Shown piece after piece: positions 1 through 12,821 of a DNA stretch of 64,000 bases. The notes beneath the pieces were generated by a model. It ran no database searches. It was given only the letters and a program-made list of their open reading frames with translations, and had not been told where the DNA came from. The DNA comes from Daucus carota subsp. sativus (lineage: Eukaryota; Streptophyta; Magnoliopsida; Apiales; Apiaceae), in assembly GCF_001625215.2 (NCBI RefSeq), contig NC_030381.2:36640689-36704688 (forward strand), read 5' to 3'. Position 1 is the stretch's first letter; each line of letters starts with the position of its first letter. The position numbers and the translations under genes are program-made.

Positions 1-2083
1 AAAAAATTTAATAACGATTTTTCGCAATAACATAAAGGGTTTGTCTAGTGTGTGCCCATGGACACATGCTAAGCACTAACATTTATAAAATTGGAGGGTT
101 TTGATTGGTGTGGTTGTTGCAACTGCAGAGGGAGTCCATCATAAGGTTAGCCAATAGAAATCATCCAAATTCATAAATTTTGGTATTTAGTGTGTGCCCA
201 TGGGCACACCGTAGAAAAACCGTAACATAAATATTTGTAAAAAATGTGACATTGCGAGAAAAGAATCAGAAACTTAGATATCGAGTGCATCCAAACAGGT
301 CCTGATACGGTAGAGAGAGAGGAGTGGAGTGTGAGCTGTAGAGAGAGAGTGATGGAGCCCACCTCACATGTGCCCCTCCTCCTGTGACCTGTCTCCACCA
401 CCGCCTGCCGTCAACCTCCTCCTCTTCTTCCTGCCTCCTCTTCTTCAATCATTATGAAAGTTTGTTAACACTCTCACACTTTTCATATCTGTCCGGAGAT
501 TAGACTATGCTTGCTGGGATATGATAGTTTGTTTGATATATTTTCATTTAATTTTTAAAATTTAATTGTATTTTTAAAAAAAAAATATTATAATAAATTC
601 TGAATATAAATATTAGTATAATATTTTTTATTCATAATAATAAATATTTGAATATATCTCTAAAACTCTTAAAAATCTACTTATCTATATAATAAGGCAA
701 CTAAGGGCAAAAATTATCAAAAAAATGACTGTGAAAAGTCGAATATAATCCTACTTATCTCATAATTACGAAATGTCATTAATTAATACATCTATTATAT
801 TTAAATTATTAAATACCATTGAATAATTACATACTTATGTTAGTTATGCTTATATTAATCGTATTTATTACACTCATAAATCACCCATTTATAATAATGT
901 CATTATTTAATGTTAAATAATCTTGGCTAATTAATTTTGCAAAAACAGATTCTTGGTAAATTAAAATTATGATTGATATAATCGGCTATAGTAAAATCTA
1001 AATAACCGAAAGCACATTAGCGTAAAATATTTATTATTTAACTAATAAAGATAATTTTTATAAATTATAGTATTTTTATGTAATACTCGTAAAGAATGTA
1101 TAAGTTTTTGGAAAAATATTGATAAATTCAATTTATATGAATTTTAAGATATCAATAAGTATCTGAATATATACAAACAAAACAGAGATCCAAAAAATCA
1201 CTCAAAATCAATATCCACCTTATTTACTTTTGACTTCTCATATGTGGTTAGTGTAAAGTAAAAGTAAAAATGCAAAATGAATAAGAGAAATATTGTGATT
1301 CTTACTTTCCAAATTTGTTAGATTGAATTGTGAAATGTCATAAGAAAAATATTGTGATGATTTGATGGATGTTATGCCACATTTGTAACGAGTAGTGAGT
1401 GATTTGTACTGATAAACAATCTTTAGTAAGTAATGTTGCTGATTCAATGATGATTTACGTAATTTAGATATTTCTTGCCTCAAAATGATATTATAAAACC
1501 GAACATTGATGTATCAATTTTAAAGTTGGGTCCGGTGAAGCTGATGTTATAGTACAAGATCACAAGGTCTTTTAATGAATACTTAGGTTGGGTCCAGTGA
1601 AGCTGATGTCCAACCTCAAATCATGGAGACTATAACGATATGAGATATTTCATTTTGATTAAAAGAATAAGTTGGAATGAAATATATATTAAAATAAGTG
1701 ATTACTGAGTATTGCAAACAATTAGAAGTAGTGTCTGATGAAGTCGTTGTCTATAATTATAGTTAATGATTGAGAAAAATGATATATACGTCATAGATGT
1801 GTAATTGTGTTTCGTATATCAGTTTATTATTATTACGATAACCTTTTTTTTATAAGGGACCCAATTATTTTTAAATTATAGCTTTAACAATAAAAATGCC
1901 CATGTTAAAATTATAGATATGATATATTATATTTTAAAAAATCAAATAATTATTACAAAATATATATATTCAACATAAAATGCAATAAAGTTTTGAAAAT
2001 AAAAAATTAGTTTATAAATAATATTTTAATTCTTTAATCAATTAAGCATTTGAATTATGAATCCATCAAGATAACTGAGAAGG
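1..2083. other. Intergenic spacer, no gene seen
   Basis: AT-rich DNA with no supportable coding region. Short open frames around 171-448 cross a CT/GA-rich patch and have no protein-like composition or splice context. A perfect 18-bp palindrome, GTGTGCCCATGGGCACAC, sits at 190-207, and an imperfect relative of it at 49-66. Such ends are typical of small inverted-repeat transposon remnants. Confidence 0.6.
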
Positions 2084-2085
2084 TA

Positions 2086-2327
2086 CTCCCGCTGTCCCAC
2101 TCATTTCATAACATTTTTTTTGAATTCTCGACACACACTTTAATGCACCTATAAAACATAATTCTAACATTGTTCTAAATTTTTCTATTTTTGAATAAAA
2201 ATTAAGCATTAAATTTTTATTCGAGAAAAAAATTCAAAAAATTTATAGAACTATACTTTATAGGAACATTAAAGTGCGTGCCACGCTCCTATCCTCCAAT
2301 GTTAAGAATTGAGCGGGACGGGGGGAG
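2086..2327. mobile_element. Stowaway-like MITE
   Basis: The element starts CTCCCGCTGTCCC and ends GGGACGGGGGGAG, the inverted-repeat termini of the plant Tc1/mariner-type Stowaway group. It is flanked on both sides by a TA dinucleotide (2084-2085 and 2328-2329), the target duplication of that superfamily. An internal AT-rich inverted repeat (roughly 2150-2270) makes it a foldback. Related copies lie at 4262, 10570, 15032 and 63270. Confidence 0.8.
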
Positions 2328-2726
2328 TATAATTTAAAAATAGAAATTAATTTAATTAAAATTTATTATTATTATAAAATAAAACAAACTATTCATTTAA
2401 AATATGATTAAGTTAAAGTCCCGTGGCTTTTATGCTAGTAATTGTAAAAAGATAAAAATAATGGCATGAAGCCCCACATAATGAAAAAATTATGAAACTC
2501 CAAAGTTTTATTTTATAGAATTCAACTATCGAATCAGGAAATTTACACGCAACAGTTATGACCTCTTGGAAAAAATGTTTTTTATAGTAAAATTTTTAGT
2601 ACCTGATTAATATTAATTAGAATTATATATATTAATATTGTAATAACATACTAATGAAATTTTAGTTTGAATATTTTAATTTAATTTGAAGATAATGGTT
2701 CATGATTTCAATAAAAATCCAATTAC

Positions 2727-2976
<250 letters not shown>

Positions 2977-4032
2977 GAACTAATGAGTCAATCGGATATA
3001 TGATTTTACGAATCGTAAAAAAAAGTTATATGATTCTAATATAATTGAATATCTGAAATTTAGATATATTATTTAGTTAAATCAAAAATGAAATTAATTA
3101 TATATAAAAAGTAGTTAGCTTATATATTATTATTAAATTTAGTTGTATTTTGACTCGTCATAATTAATTTTATAAATTATCAATCAATTAGTAACATCTT
3201 TAACATATGTACACTCTTTTTTTTTTTTCTTATTTTCATTCAGACTAATAAATATCTATTATTCTGTTAGTTTTCATAAGTAAAACCTTTCATCATCTAA
3301 TTGGCTATATATTATTTTAAAAATATTGAATATTCTGACTTCACTTCGATATCACAAATTTAAATATTTCAAATTGATAAATTCATCAACATCACGTCAT
3401 TTAGACATAATTACTAGAATCTACTTTGATATCTTCATTTTTATCCTCGTATCAATGAAATATATTTAAAAATTGAGTGACATGTTAGATCCATGTTCAT
3501 AAGTTTCAAAGAAACAACAATTGATAATAGTTCAATGGTAATTGAATGCATAGCACACCCAACAATTATAGAAAACAAATATCAAATCAAGTAAAACCAG
3601 GATAAAAAGATTTTCAAGAAATAGTCTTCAATATTTTAGTTGGTTTGTTCAATAGCTTGAGCTATTTATGTAAGTTTTCTTAAGAAATACATGTAGAAAA
3701 TCTTAATTTAGGTGTTGTTTATTTTGTGATTTTGTCTTACAATTCTAATTAAAATGTGTTAACATATTACGATAGTATACTATATTATAGACAAATGCAC
3801 ATACAACTTCATACTTTTACGAGAATCAAATAATAATAAAGTAGAAACAATTATTTTCATACCAATTTTTGTGCTGTTTCATTTTGATAAATATTTGTAT
3901 TTCAAATGAATTTCTTATAATGTTCAAAAATATTTCATCCGAGTTGGTATACTTTTATGGAATAATCAAGTCAACTTTGTCCGTCCTAACTTTCAAATTG
4001 ACGATGATTTTTGTGAGAAGACAATTTTTATC
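2977..4032. other. Intergenic spacer, nothing recognised
   Basis: AT-rich sequence without a protein-like reading frame, tRNA-like structure or clear transposon ends. Confidence 0.5.
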
Positions 4033-4998
4033 TAATGGGAAAATAGATTTTTTTGCCACCCAACTTATTATTTATTTAGAAACCTACCACTGAACTATAA
4101 TTTTTTCCTTTTTTATCACTAATGTTAGGTTCAGATTTTTTTTTATCACTAAGATTAGGTTCGGATTTGATTATCAACACTATGTTATTCATTTTAGCAT
4201 TATTAAAATATAGTGTTAGTCTGCAATATTATGGTGATATGATATGTGTTATATCTTTATACTCCCTCTGTCCTCCTCATTTTTTTACGTTACTTTTTGA
4301 CACGTTTTTCCATGCTTATTGAAAGTATAGTTCCATAATACTTTTTTAAATTTTTTTATCTGAATAAAAGTTTGATGTATAAACAAAAAAGAAATTTTCT
4401 TAAAAAAAGTTACGAAACTATACTTTATTGAAGCCTCAAAAAACGAGCAAACATTGTATGTAAACTATTGAAAGGGACGGAGGGAGTATGTATTATTACA
4501 TATGTGTCCTAGGTAGTTTACTATGGAGGACCAGAGTTAGACACGCATTTCGGGACTCTTAAAAAATTTGGTTTCAGATATTATTTTATTTTATTTTTTC
4601 AGAATAAAATTTAACATTTGAATTTAAAGTTGGTTTTTTTTTCTTAAAAAAAAACGTTGGATTTTTTTGGTCACTAACGTTAGATTTTGATTTGATTATT
4701 AATAATATGTTACTTTTTTAGCATTATAACAATATAGTGGTAGTCTACAATATTATGGAGTACTACATATAAAAATATCGACATATATCAGATCATCATT
4801 GTATCGTAGACTATCACTATATTTTAATAATGTTAAAATGAATAATATAGTGTTAATAATCAAATCCGAACCTAACGTTAGTGACAAAAAAAATTCGAAC
4901 CTAACATTAGTGAGAAAAAAGAAAAAAATTATAGTTCAGTGGTAGGTTTCTAAATAAATAATAAGTTGGATGATAAAAAAATCTATTTTTCCTTATCT
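4033..4998. mobile_element. Long-arm foldback element with nested MITE
   Basis: About 220 bp at the left (4033-4255, including CAACTTATTATTTATTTAG and CCTACCACTGAACTATAA) recur in inverted orientation at the right (about 4775-4998). A third, partial copy of the arm lies inside at about 4660-4765. A Stowaway-like MITE (4262-4486) is inserted immediately inside the left arm. No coding capacity is seen, so this is a non-autonomous foldback element. Confidence 0.75.
4262..4486. mobile_element. Stowaway-like MITE nested in a foldback
   Basis: Termini CTCCCTCTGTCC and GGGACGGAGGGAG lie between TA dinucleotides at 4260-4261 and 4487-4488. It interrupts the larger inverted-repeat element, so it is the younger insertion. 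Confidence 0.82.
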
Positions 4999-6001
4999 AA
5001 TTATAACTCAATATAACATTGTTGATTTATTCTTTATTCATTCATTCGTTGACAGTGTTATTATATGATTAGTTGATAATCACATTATTCATTCATTGAC
5101 GCTTAAAATTATGTGCTGACCTTCATTTCACTTGCATGAGTTTTGTGTTTTAAAATATTTTAAATTTGTTATCATATCTTCATATTTATTGATAGGTTGA
5201 AATTAATTGGTCGAGTCTAAAATTATTCGTCCTAGTTGATCGAAAATAATAATCTTAAAAGTCTTCAAATTGTTCACCCATTAATACTTAAAAATATTTG
5301 TTGATATAGTACCCTCAACAGTTATTGCCTCGTTTTGATTTATCACAAAATAAAATTATAATTAAAATAGGAAATAATCGATTGAGATATAAATGGATAT
5401 ATTTATAAGAATGATTTTAACTAAATTAGTGGCAAATTCAAATATAAAATTCTATATTCAACAAATTTATTTATATTTAAATTTTGTTGATTCTAAAGAA
5501 TAACTGACTAACCTCTTAGGCATGCTAGTGTTTTTTCTATATCATTAGAAATTTAATATTCAAAATAAATTATTACCTGATTGATTGATTATAAGAGAGT
5601 GCAACTCGAAAAGATAAATCATAAAGGGTCTCCAACCAAATAAAAGGAGAAGACATAAAAATGTTTTGATAATATACGAACGGGTTATACTAGTCATCAT
5701 CTGTCGACATGACTGAATAACATGCCCAATATGAAATGAATTATCACACCTATGTTAAAAAAATAGGAGAATACATGAAGATCGATAATGCATAAATTTC
5801 AAAAAAAATTTCAAAAAATTGTTTCGGAACAATTTGAACCAAATTAAAAATCAGTTATCCGAAGATTCGATGATCACATCACTGCATCCCGTCGTCCTTA
5901 CCTTACCCGCATGGCTTATATCAAGTACTGCACCCCTATCATTAATATACTCTATTATATTATTGTTATTACTTCAAAGATCACTCTATTATTACCCCAC
6001 A
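4999..6001. other. Spacer upstream of the TCP gene
   Basis: No gene recognised. The last few hundred bases presumably contain the TCP promoter, and the region becomes less AT-rich near 5870. A long open frame that begins near 5819 runs out of phase through the TCP leader and is not considered a gene. Confidence 0.5.
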
Positions 6002-6002
6002 A

Positions 6003-6013
6003 TATATATAAAT
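6003..6013 (+). promoter_or_regulatory. Probable TATA box of the TCP gene
   Basis: TATATATAAAT lies about 105 bases before the chosen ATG. Initiation roughly 30 bases downstream would give a 5' leader of about 70-80 bases. This is position-based inference. Confidence 0.55.
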
Positions 6014-6113
6014 ACACTCCAATATATCCATCCCCATCTTTCTTCCCTACAAAATAAACCAGTTTCCATTTTTATCTCTTTCCACTTTCCGTTTTTCTCC
6101 TTCATCATTCCCC

Positions 6114-6857
6114 ATGTCATCTCCACCACCGCCACCACTTCCGGACTCCCAGAAACAACTCGCCACCGCCACACCCACCAACGGGACAGTCGCCGTGAAA
6201 AAACCTCCAGCCAAAGACCGCCACAGCAAAGTCGACGGCCGAGGCCGCCGTATTCGCATGCCGATAATATGCGCCGCTCGCGTCTTCCAGCTCACAAGAG
6301 AGTTAGGGCACAAGTCGGATGGCCAGACCATAGAGTGGCTGCTCCGGCAAGCTGAGCCGTCGATCATCGCCGCCACCGGCACCGGCACAACTCCGGCGAA
6401 CTTCTCGACCGTCTCGGTATCTCTCCGTAACTCAAATAACTCTCTCTCTGCTCCGTTAGAGCAAAAGCAAGCGCCGCAGCTGAACCAACACTTGTTTACG
6501 CCGACGCCGTTTATCCTCGGGAAGCGTGCCCGAGAAGAGGATAGTATTAGGGCCGGTGAGGAGAAAAGTGATGAAGTTAGTGAACACAGTGTGGGCCCGG
6601 CCGGTGGGTTTTGGGCCTTGCCGGGTCGGCCGGACTATGGGCAGGTGTGGAGCTTTGCGGCCGGGTCGGATATGGTGGTCCCCACGCCGGTGAATATGAG
6701 CCAGCAGAATAGGTATATGCAAGTGCAGGGGGAAGCTTCGGCGGCTAGGGTTGGGAATTATTTGCCGATTACGCAAGGGCATTTGAATTTGTTGGCGTCG
6801 TTGTCGGGGTCGCATCAGCAATCCGGTGGAGGAAGGAGAGAAGAAGATCATCACTGA
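6114..6857 (+). CDS. TCP7/TCP21: Class I TCP transcription factor (TCP7/TCP21-like)
   Basis: A 247-residue plant-specific TCP transcription factor, presumed nuclear, of the class I (PCF) group that regulates cell proliferation, leaf development and clock-linked genes. The non-canonical bHLH TCP domain covers about residues 29-84: a basic stretch with [17 protein letters not shown], helix [19 protein letters not shown], and a second helix with [14 protein letters not shown]. The adjoining [12 protein letters not shown] segment, the later [17 protein letters not shown] block and [13 protein letters not shown] are shared with Arabidopsis TCP7 and TCP21, as is an acidic/basic RREED tail. The gene is intronless, as expected for this clade, and its length is close to family norms. 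The ATG is the first in frame before the domain and follows a TATA box. TCP7 versus TCP21 orthology cannot be decided here. Confidence 0.95.
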   Translation: MSSPPPPPLPDSQKQLATATPTNGTVAVKKPPAKDRHSKVDGRGRRIRMPIICAARVFQLTRELGHKSDGQTIEWLLRQAEPSIIAATGTGTTPANFSTVSVSLRNSNNSLSAPLEQKQAPQLNQHLFTPTPFILGKRAREEDSIRAGEEKSDEVSEHSVGPAGGFWALPGRPDYGQVWSFAAGSDMVVPTPVNMSQQNRYMQVQGEASAARVGNYLPITQGHLNLLASLSGSHQQSGGGRREEDHH

Positions 6858-9121
6858 ATTTGGATAAGAATTTCAAGTGTTTATATATAGTTTTGTGTTT
6901 GTGTGTTTTCGTGTGTGATTGTTGTTTTTGTTAATTATGAACTTGTGTGAAGTAATATGTTTGGTAATTATTTAGATGTTATGCAATTTGTTTAAGTAAT
7001 TTGTTAGAGTTGTTTTGAATTACGCGTATTTTGGTTTCGTACTAGAATTTTGGTGTGTTTGCTTAGAGTCGGGTTTCTACTATATCCCAGTTGTAAGCGT
7101 GTGGGGAGATAAATTGTCTATAGACCTTAATTCTGAAGGTGTAGTTTAGGCTGTTAAAGATCAAATATGTTTTTGGTCGCAATTTTCGATTTGGCATACC
7201 ATATATGTTGACCGTATCTGGTGAGATCTACTGGAGCAATGATTAAAAGTCAGTGTTTTTTTTTTCAAAGGTCATACTATGGAGACATTTGTTTCAAGAA
7301 TTGGTTGTTGGCCACAAATTCTGTCTTGGGTATTTGATTTTTAGCGTTGATGAATTCTTGGAAGAATGAAGTGGTTGGGTAATTCATTAATGTTCGGGTG
7401 AGATACATAATTGAACTCTTGGCTGAAAATTCAGCAAGCTGTGGTGGTTTAGTGAGGATGCCGTAGTGTTAATTTGGACCAGTGGTTAGGTAGCTTTGAG
7501 ATTGTTTTTTCTGCTATGATGTTCTTGAATGTTGATCTCTTGCAGTTTCTAGATGATTCTTGGTGACTCTTCCCAGTGTTCAACTCTTTCCTTGTGCAGC
7601 AGAGCAAGGTTTTTGAATCGGGCAGGTTGCTTTGCTACTCTCGCTCCAAAGAGTCCTTTGTTATAATGTAAGAGCAATTGTCCTCTGTAGTTTTACATAC
7701 TGAATAAGATTTTACTGTTAATTTGTGACTTGCCAGTGTGATACATATTATGTATTTAAGTTGATTGATTTTGTGTGATTCCCTTTGGTGTGAATAAAAT
7801 AGCTGATTTGGTTCCTTTAATTCTCACTTGCATGTCGACTCTGCTGATGTTTTTTTGCTCAAAGGCTTGAGAGTTTTGCTCATTAGGTGTTGCAGCCTGT
7901 ACTTGTTAATCATTTGGTGTCTATTTTTAATGTCTATGCTATTTGCCAATGATTGTTGAAATTTTCTTCACATGACTGACCGAACATGTATTGAATTGTA
8001 TAAATTTTATAAGAAATTCTTGTGCATTCAATGAAAATTGAATTCTCGATGTTTACTGAACCCGACCCCTCACATAACGTGTGTTCTATGAATCTAAAAC
8101 TCTCGTTTGCATGCTGAAACTCGTACCCTCGAGTTCAAGTTACAAAGGAAAGAGCGAAAGGCCCGGCAGACAGGAGGAGTGCAAGTCCTTTCTAGTGCTG
8201 GCTTTCATCACAGTCACCATTATCTATCAAATGTTATCTGGATCAAGTTTTATATAACATATTTTCGCTTTGTCAGGGGCAATCTAGGCAGGGGGCACTC
8301 GTGCTTTTGACTGGCCCTTGATTAGATATTGATTATAGTTTATTTCCTTGTTTGCTGAAGCAAAATTAACATGATTATTTGCACACGAGCACAAAGTTGA
8401 TTAAATTGATAGTCCTGAAAGGGGTTATTTATGTTCATTTCCGGGAAGAAAGTTAAAGGAGAATATGGTCTACTAGAAGTACTAGTAGTATAATACATCC
8501 CGTGGTCCGTGTATAATAATTGCTGGCAGAAACTGATTCTTGACCCACACCAGTTATTGTCATTGTGAAAATGGGCCACTATGAATATTTATTGTCTCTG
8601 CTTTGTTGCTCCACATTTTAGAGGCAAGATAAGAAACACGCATTTTAAATTTGAAAGCTTGGATTTAGAGAATCCTCTGAACTGGCTCCAAGTAGTAGCC
8701 TCTGAATCTTTGATGAATCATTACAGCATCATTCCGGGCTGTCACGGCATTATTCGCAATTCGCATAAACATAAAAACATCTCGTTAGTACTGTTTATGT
8801 ATCTTAAATTACATGACTCAGATAGACATGTAAAATGGAACGGAGGGTGTACAGATTCTACGGTTTTTTGTCCGAGTTCGGGGAAGAGGTTTAGGGTGTA
8901 GAATTGAACAGAGGCATAGGATGCCCAAGTTGTTTTTAACTTAAACATGGCGAGTCACCTTCAGCCCAAAAAACAAAAGTGTGCGGACAATGACGCCCAC
9001 AAAATTTGATCTAATCTCTTGTGCTTGAAAATTCAACGTTTGCCTACGCATACAAATAACCTGGTGTTTCACATTGCAGAACTACATCTTGTCATTATTG
9101 CTCGGGGGAGATATGCATACG
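6858..9121. other. Downstream region of the TCP gene, no second gene
   Basis: The first few hundred bases are T-rich and look like a 3' UTR. Several short open frames (for example 8107-8310 and 8581-8901) have no recognisable domain or consistent splice context. Nothing else can be supported. Confidence 0.5.
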
Positions 9122-9486
9122 TAGGGGTGTACGCGGGCCGGGTTGGCCCGGTTTATGTTTTTTATCAACCTAACCCTTTAAATTCGATTTTCTAATTTTC
9201 GAACCCAACCCATTAAAATTAATTTATAACCCAATCCAATTTGTCATACTTCGGGTTGGGTTGGTTTGGATCGGTTTGACGGGTTACTAAGTACTAAATC
9301 GTAGTTTTAAAATTGCTACACAACCTATAAATTATAGAGCACTAGAATAAGCTCGGACTTTTAAAGAATAGTAGCTTCACTATCGAACTCTCAAAGGCAA
9401 GTAGACGAATGACAAATGTGCATGGAAGATATTTTAAAGGAAACTCGAGGAAAGATACTAATGTTATAATTCAATTTTATCACACT

Positions 9487-9855
9487 AAGAGCATCTCCAA
9501 CGGTACTCCTAAATCATTTCTTAAAAAATAATATAAAATGTGGCTCTTAGTAAGTTAATACATCGGAAAACGTGAGAACTCCAATGCTACTCTTTATAGT
9601 TAGCTCCTAACTCACATTTTATATTTATTTTATATAAATGGGAGAAAAAAGTTAACTAAAAGAGAGAGAAGATTGGAATGAAAATAATATTATATTGACT
9701 TAAGAGCTACTAGATGCTCTTTAAAAGAAAGGAGAGAGAGTAGGCTCCTAAATTTTTAAAGAGTATCTAGGAGCCCATTGGAGCACTAGATTTTGATTTG
9801 CTCTTAAAATTTGGACTTAGGAGTTTGTTTAGAGAGTCCATTGGAGTTGCTCTAA
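9487..9855. mobile_element. MITE with AGAGCATCTCCAA ends (first of pair)
   Basis: Starts AGAGCATCTCCAACGG and ends TTGGAGTTGCTCT, with internal complementarity. It abuts a second member of the same family, and the pair is nested in the hAT-type element. Confidence 0.7.
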
Positions 9856-10241
9856 GAGCATCTCCAATAGACTCTTCATTTAGGCTCCTAATTTGAGATT
9901 TGAGGAGGGAGAGGAAAAATGTTGCTCCAAGAGACTCTTAAGTGGCTCTTAAATCACTAAGAGCCTCTTGTTTCTCTCTCCTCTCTCCTCAAAGTTAAGA
10001 GCCACCACATGACTCCTAACTTATTTTTTCACAATAAAAAAATCCTTCTCTCCAATTCACCTCCATATTTCCCTCTCTTTTGTTATAGTGGAGCCCAATA
10101 TATGAATAAAATATGAAATAGAGAAGAGATGTAGAGAGTATTGTTGGAGTTTACACTCTTAACTTTGTCCTAAATTACTAAGAGCCACATTTTTTATATT
10201 ATATTTAGGAGCCAACAAGGAGGCTCTTGGAGATGCTCTAA
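9856..10241. mobile_element. MITE with AGAGCATCTCCAA ends (second of pair)
   Basis: Starts AGAGCATCTCCAATAG and ends CTTGGAGATGCTCT. The phrase CTAATGTTATAATT(T)CAATT occurs just before the first element (9458-9477) and just after this one (10238-10257), suggesting that the pair arrived together or one inside the other. Confidence 0.7.
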
Positions 10242-10569
10242 TGTTATAATTTCAATTGGATAGCTATATTTTATATATATACAATTTTGTTAGATATATA
10301 TTATATATATAATGTATTTTTATTAAAATATCCTCGGGTTGGGTTGTGTTGGCCAAATAAAATCTGAAACCATGCCCAACCCATTAAAATCGGGTTGGAG
10401 CCGATTCAACCCAATTAAAAAACGGTTTAAAATTTTCGGTTTGGTTCGGCCGAAAATAGGGCCGGTTTGGATCGGTTTAAACGGTTTTGGCAACCCATGT
10501 ACACCCCTATGCATACGTAGACAAAGTGTACAGTTTTCTCAGAGAAGATAGATGCAGCCTAACTTGATA

Positions 10570-10817
10570 CCCCCTCTCTCCCATTTAGTTCTATGCGTTT
10601 TTTCACTGCTCGACACGTACTTCAATGCTCTTATAAAATATAGTTCTATAATTTATTTTTAAAATTTTCTTTTTCTGAATAAAAATATAACATTCAAACT
10701 TTTATTCAGAAAAGAAAAATCTTAAAAATAAGTTATATAACTAGCCTTTACGGGAGCATTAAAATCTGTGCCGCGTGGTCGTCCCCCAATGTATATAACT
10801 CAGGGGGACGGAGGGAG
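10570..10817. mobile_element. Stowaway-like MITE
   Basis: A degenerate start CCCCTCTCTCCC and a clean end GGGACGGAGGGAG, with TA on each side (10568-10569 and 10818-10819) and an internal inverted repeat around AAAATATAACATTCAAACTT. Confidence 0.75.
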
Positions 10818-11067
10818 TAACACATTATTGAAATGTCACACTTGTGGCATTCATTGAACAAACTAGCACTGTAGCCCGTGCGAGGCAAGGTCTAGTTTTC
10901 ATATGTGTGTATGGATATTGTTATTCTTGTTATTGTCTGACAATGTCAGTAATAGAGAGGTTGAATTTTGGATCCGTTGTTGTAGTACGGTATAAATATA
11001 TTTTTGATTTTTTAAGCGTGCACTAACCCTTAATGTGAGCTAAAATAGTTGTTCTTAAAATAATGTA

Positions 11068-11650
11068 ACCAAGATATCACAATGATATTCCTATACTAGT
11101 GAAGTTCAATCTTGATATTCAACTGGTTGTGATGTATTTTACTGATTCAACTTTGATAGTGGACAAACTTGTGGGTAGTTAAGGCCCATTCTAACTGAAT
11201 ATTCATATTTGAATAAATGTTGTTCAAAATTGGCATTCCAGCCAATAATTCGCCCAAGATTTTAATTTAACCTATAAATATGTTGTTCCATTCCAAGTGG
11301 AGTGTCACACTAATACTCCTCTACACATGGAGTATCACCTTGATACGTATCCGGTTGTGACGTATCATCATGATAATCTTCCTATAGTAAAAATTTTGTA
11401 GATATTTAGGGCCCTACTTATCAAAGTATCAGAATGATATTCATCTACTAGTGCAGTATCACTTTGATATTCAATTGGTTGTGACGTATCATCATGCTAT
11501 TCATCCGATTTGCGCTTAGGATGTTGGTCCTCCTGTTGAGAAAGCACAACACAAGTATCACACACTGATATTCATCTACCAATGAAGTATCACCTTGATA
11601 TTAAATTGGTTGTGACGTATCATCTTGATACTCCCCCGAAAGTGAAGTAT
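11068..11650. repeat. Diverged repeats around GTGACGTATCATC
   Basis: Four loosely spaced copies of a block that reads: tag-TATCAC-x-TTGATATTCA, then TTGGTTGTGACGTATCATC, then TGATATTCATC. Core copies lie near 11127, 11354, 11480 and 11606. The intervals are unequal (about 125-225 bases), so this is a degraded tandem array or a repeat-rich transposon interior. No coding potential. Confidence 0.7.
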
Positions 11651-11659
11651 TTTTTTGGT

Positions 11660-12230
11660 ATTTATGACCTTTTTATACTGAATATTCATATTTTGGTCAG
11701 ATATTATTGAAAATTGGATAATCTAGATAGGCATTCATCCAAAAACTTAATTAACATATTTTTGTTAAAAATTATGCAAAATTAGATGTTTTTGACTATA
11801 AATTAGTTATTGTGTTATACATGCTTTGATGATGTAATTAATTACCTACCCATCAGTAATTAACATATTATTTACAAATTTAATTATGAATAAATTAATA
11901 TGTTAGATATAATCACACATATTAATTATAAATATTAATTTTATGTATTAATAAAGCATGTAAACACATTAATTATATGTCTAATTATGAACTCAAAGTT
12001 TTAGATATAATTATGCATATTAATTGCAAGTTATTAATTATATGTATTAATGAAAGAAATATTAATTGCAAGTAATTAATTATATGTATTAATGAAAGAG
12101 AAGGTTAAAAGAGTAATTTACATAGTAAATAAAATGTGGCATGTTGGTCTATTATATATAGGTCTATTATATATATAATAGATAGATTGCGGGGTCATAT
12201 ATGTGCGCAGTGTAATATATATTAATCTTA
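11660..12230. other. AT-rich spacer
   Basis: Very AT-rich, with short reiterated ATTAATTATATGTATTAATGAAAG phrases near 12020-12100 (split: ATTAATTATATG and TATTAATGAAAG). No gene. Confidence 0.5.
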
Positions 12231-12240
12231 ATTAATTTAT

Positions 12241-12821
12241 GGGTTAATTATCTAATTGGGGCTTAATGTATCAAATTGGTCACTGAACTCAAAACGGTAT
12301 CAAGATGGTCACTGAAGTGGCCATAAATATCAAACAGGTAGCTTGAAATATAAGTTCAAGCAGTAAAAATATTATTTATAAAGTTTTACACATTATTTTT
12401 GAATGTTACCAAAACCAAGTAAAAGGTTATGACTTCTACTATTTGTGATAATATATTTAGATTTTATCAAGTTTATTTATTATTTATTTTTAATTAAAAC
12501 AAAAAAAATAACTATATAATAAAATATAAATAATAAATTAACTTGATAAAATATAAATATATTATTTTAAATACTAGAAGTCATAACCTTTTAGTTGGTT
12601 GTGGTAACATTGAAAAATAATGTGTAAAACTTCATAAATAATATTTTTACTGTTTGAACATATATTTTAAGGTACTTGTTTGATATCCTTTACAAAAAAA
12701 AAAAAAAAGGTACTTGTTTGATATTTATGGTGACTTTAGTGACCATTTTGATACCGTTTTGAGTTCAGTGACCAACTTGATACATTAAGCCCACTTCAGT
12801 GACCAACTTGATAATTAACCC
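12241..12821. mobile_element. Mutator-type foldback MITE
   Basis: The ends GGGTTAATTATC and GATAATTAACCC begin arms of more than 200 bp (sense phrase GGTCACTGAACTCAAAACGG near 12278, complement near 12752) that pair across an AT-rich centre near 12500. A 10-bp direct repeat ATTAATTTAT flanks it (12231-12240 and 12822-12831). Long terminal arms with a 9-11 bp duplication fit Mutator-like elements. Confidence 0.82.

Larger units (their letters stand above)
9122..10509. mobile_element. Non-autonomous hAT-type element with nested MITEs
   Basis: It begins TAGGGGTGTAC and ends GTACACCCCTA, and is bounded by the 8-bp direct repeat TGCATACG (9114-9121 and 10510-10517), the duplication size of hAT transposons. 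Subterminal sequence is rich in GGTTGGGTTGG / CGGTTTGG motifs on both sides. No transposase frame is seen. Two smaller elements (about 9487-9855 and 9856-10241) sit inside it. Confidence 0.85.

Noticed and set aside
5819..6355. 178-codon plus-strand frame before and into the TCP gene
   Set aside because: It overlaps the TCP domain coding sequence in another frame and crosses the TATA region; composition is not protein-like.
6456..6854. Minus-strand frame opposite the TCP gene
   Set aside because: Antisense shadow of a well-supported TCP coding region.
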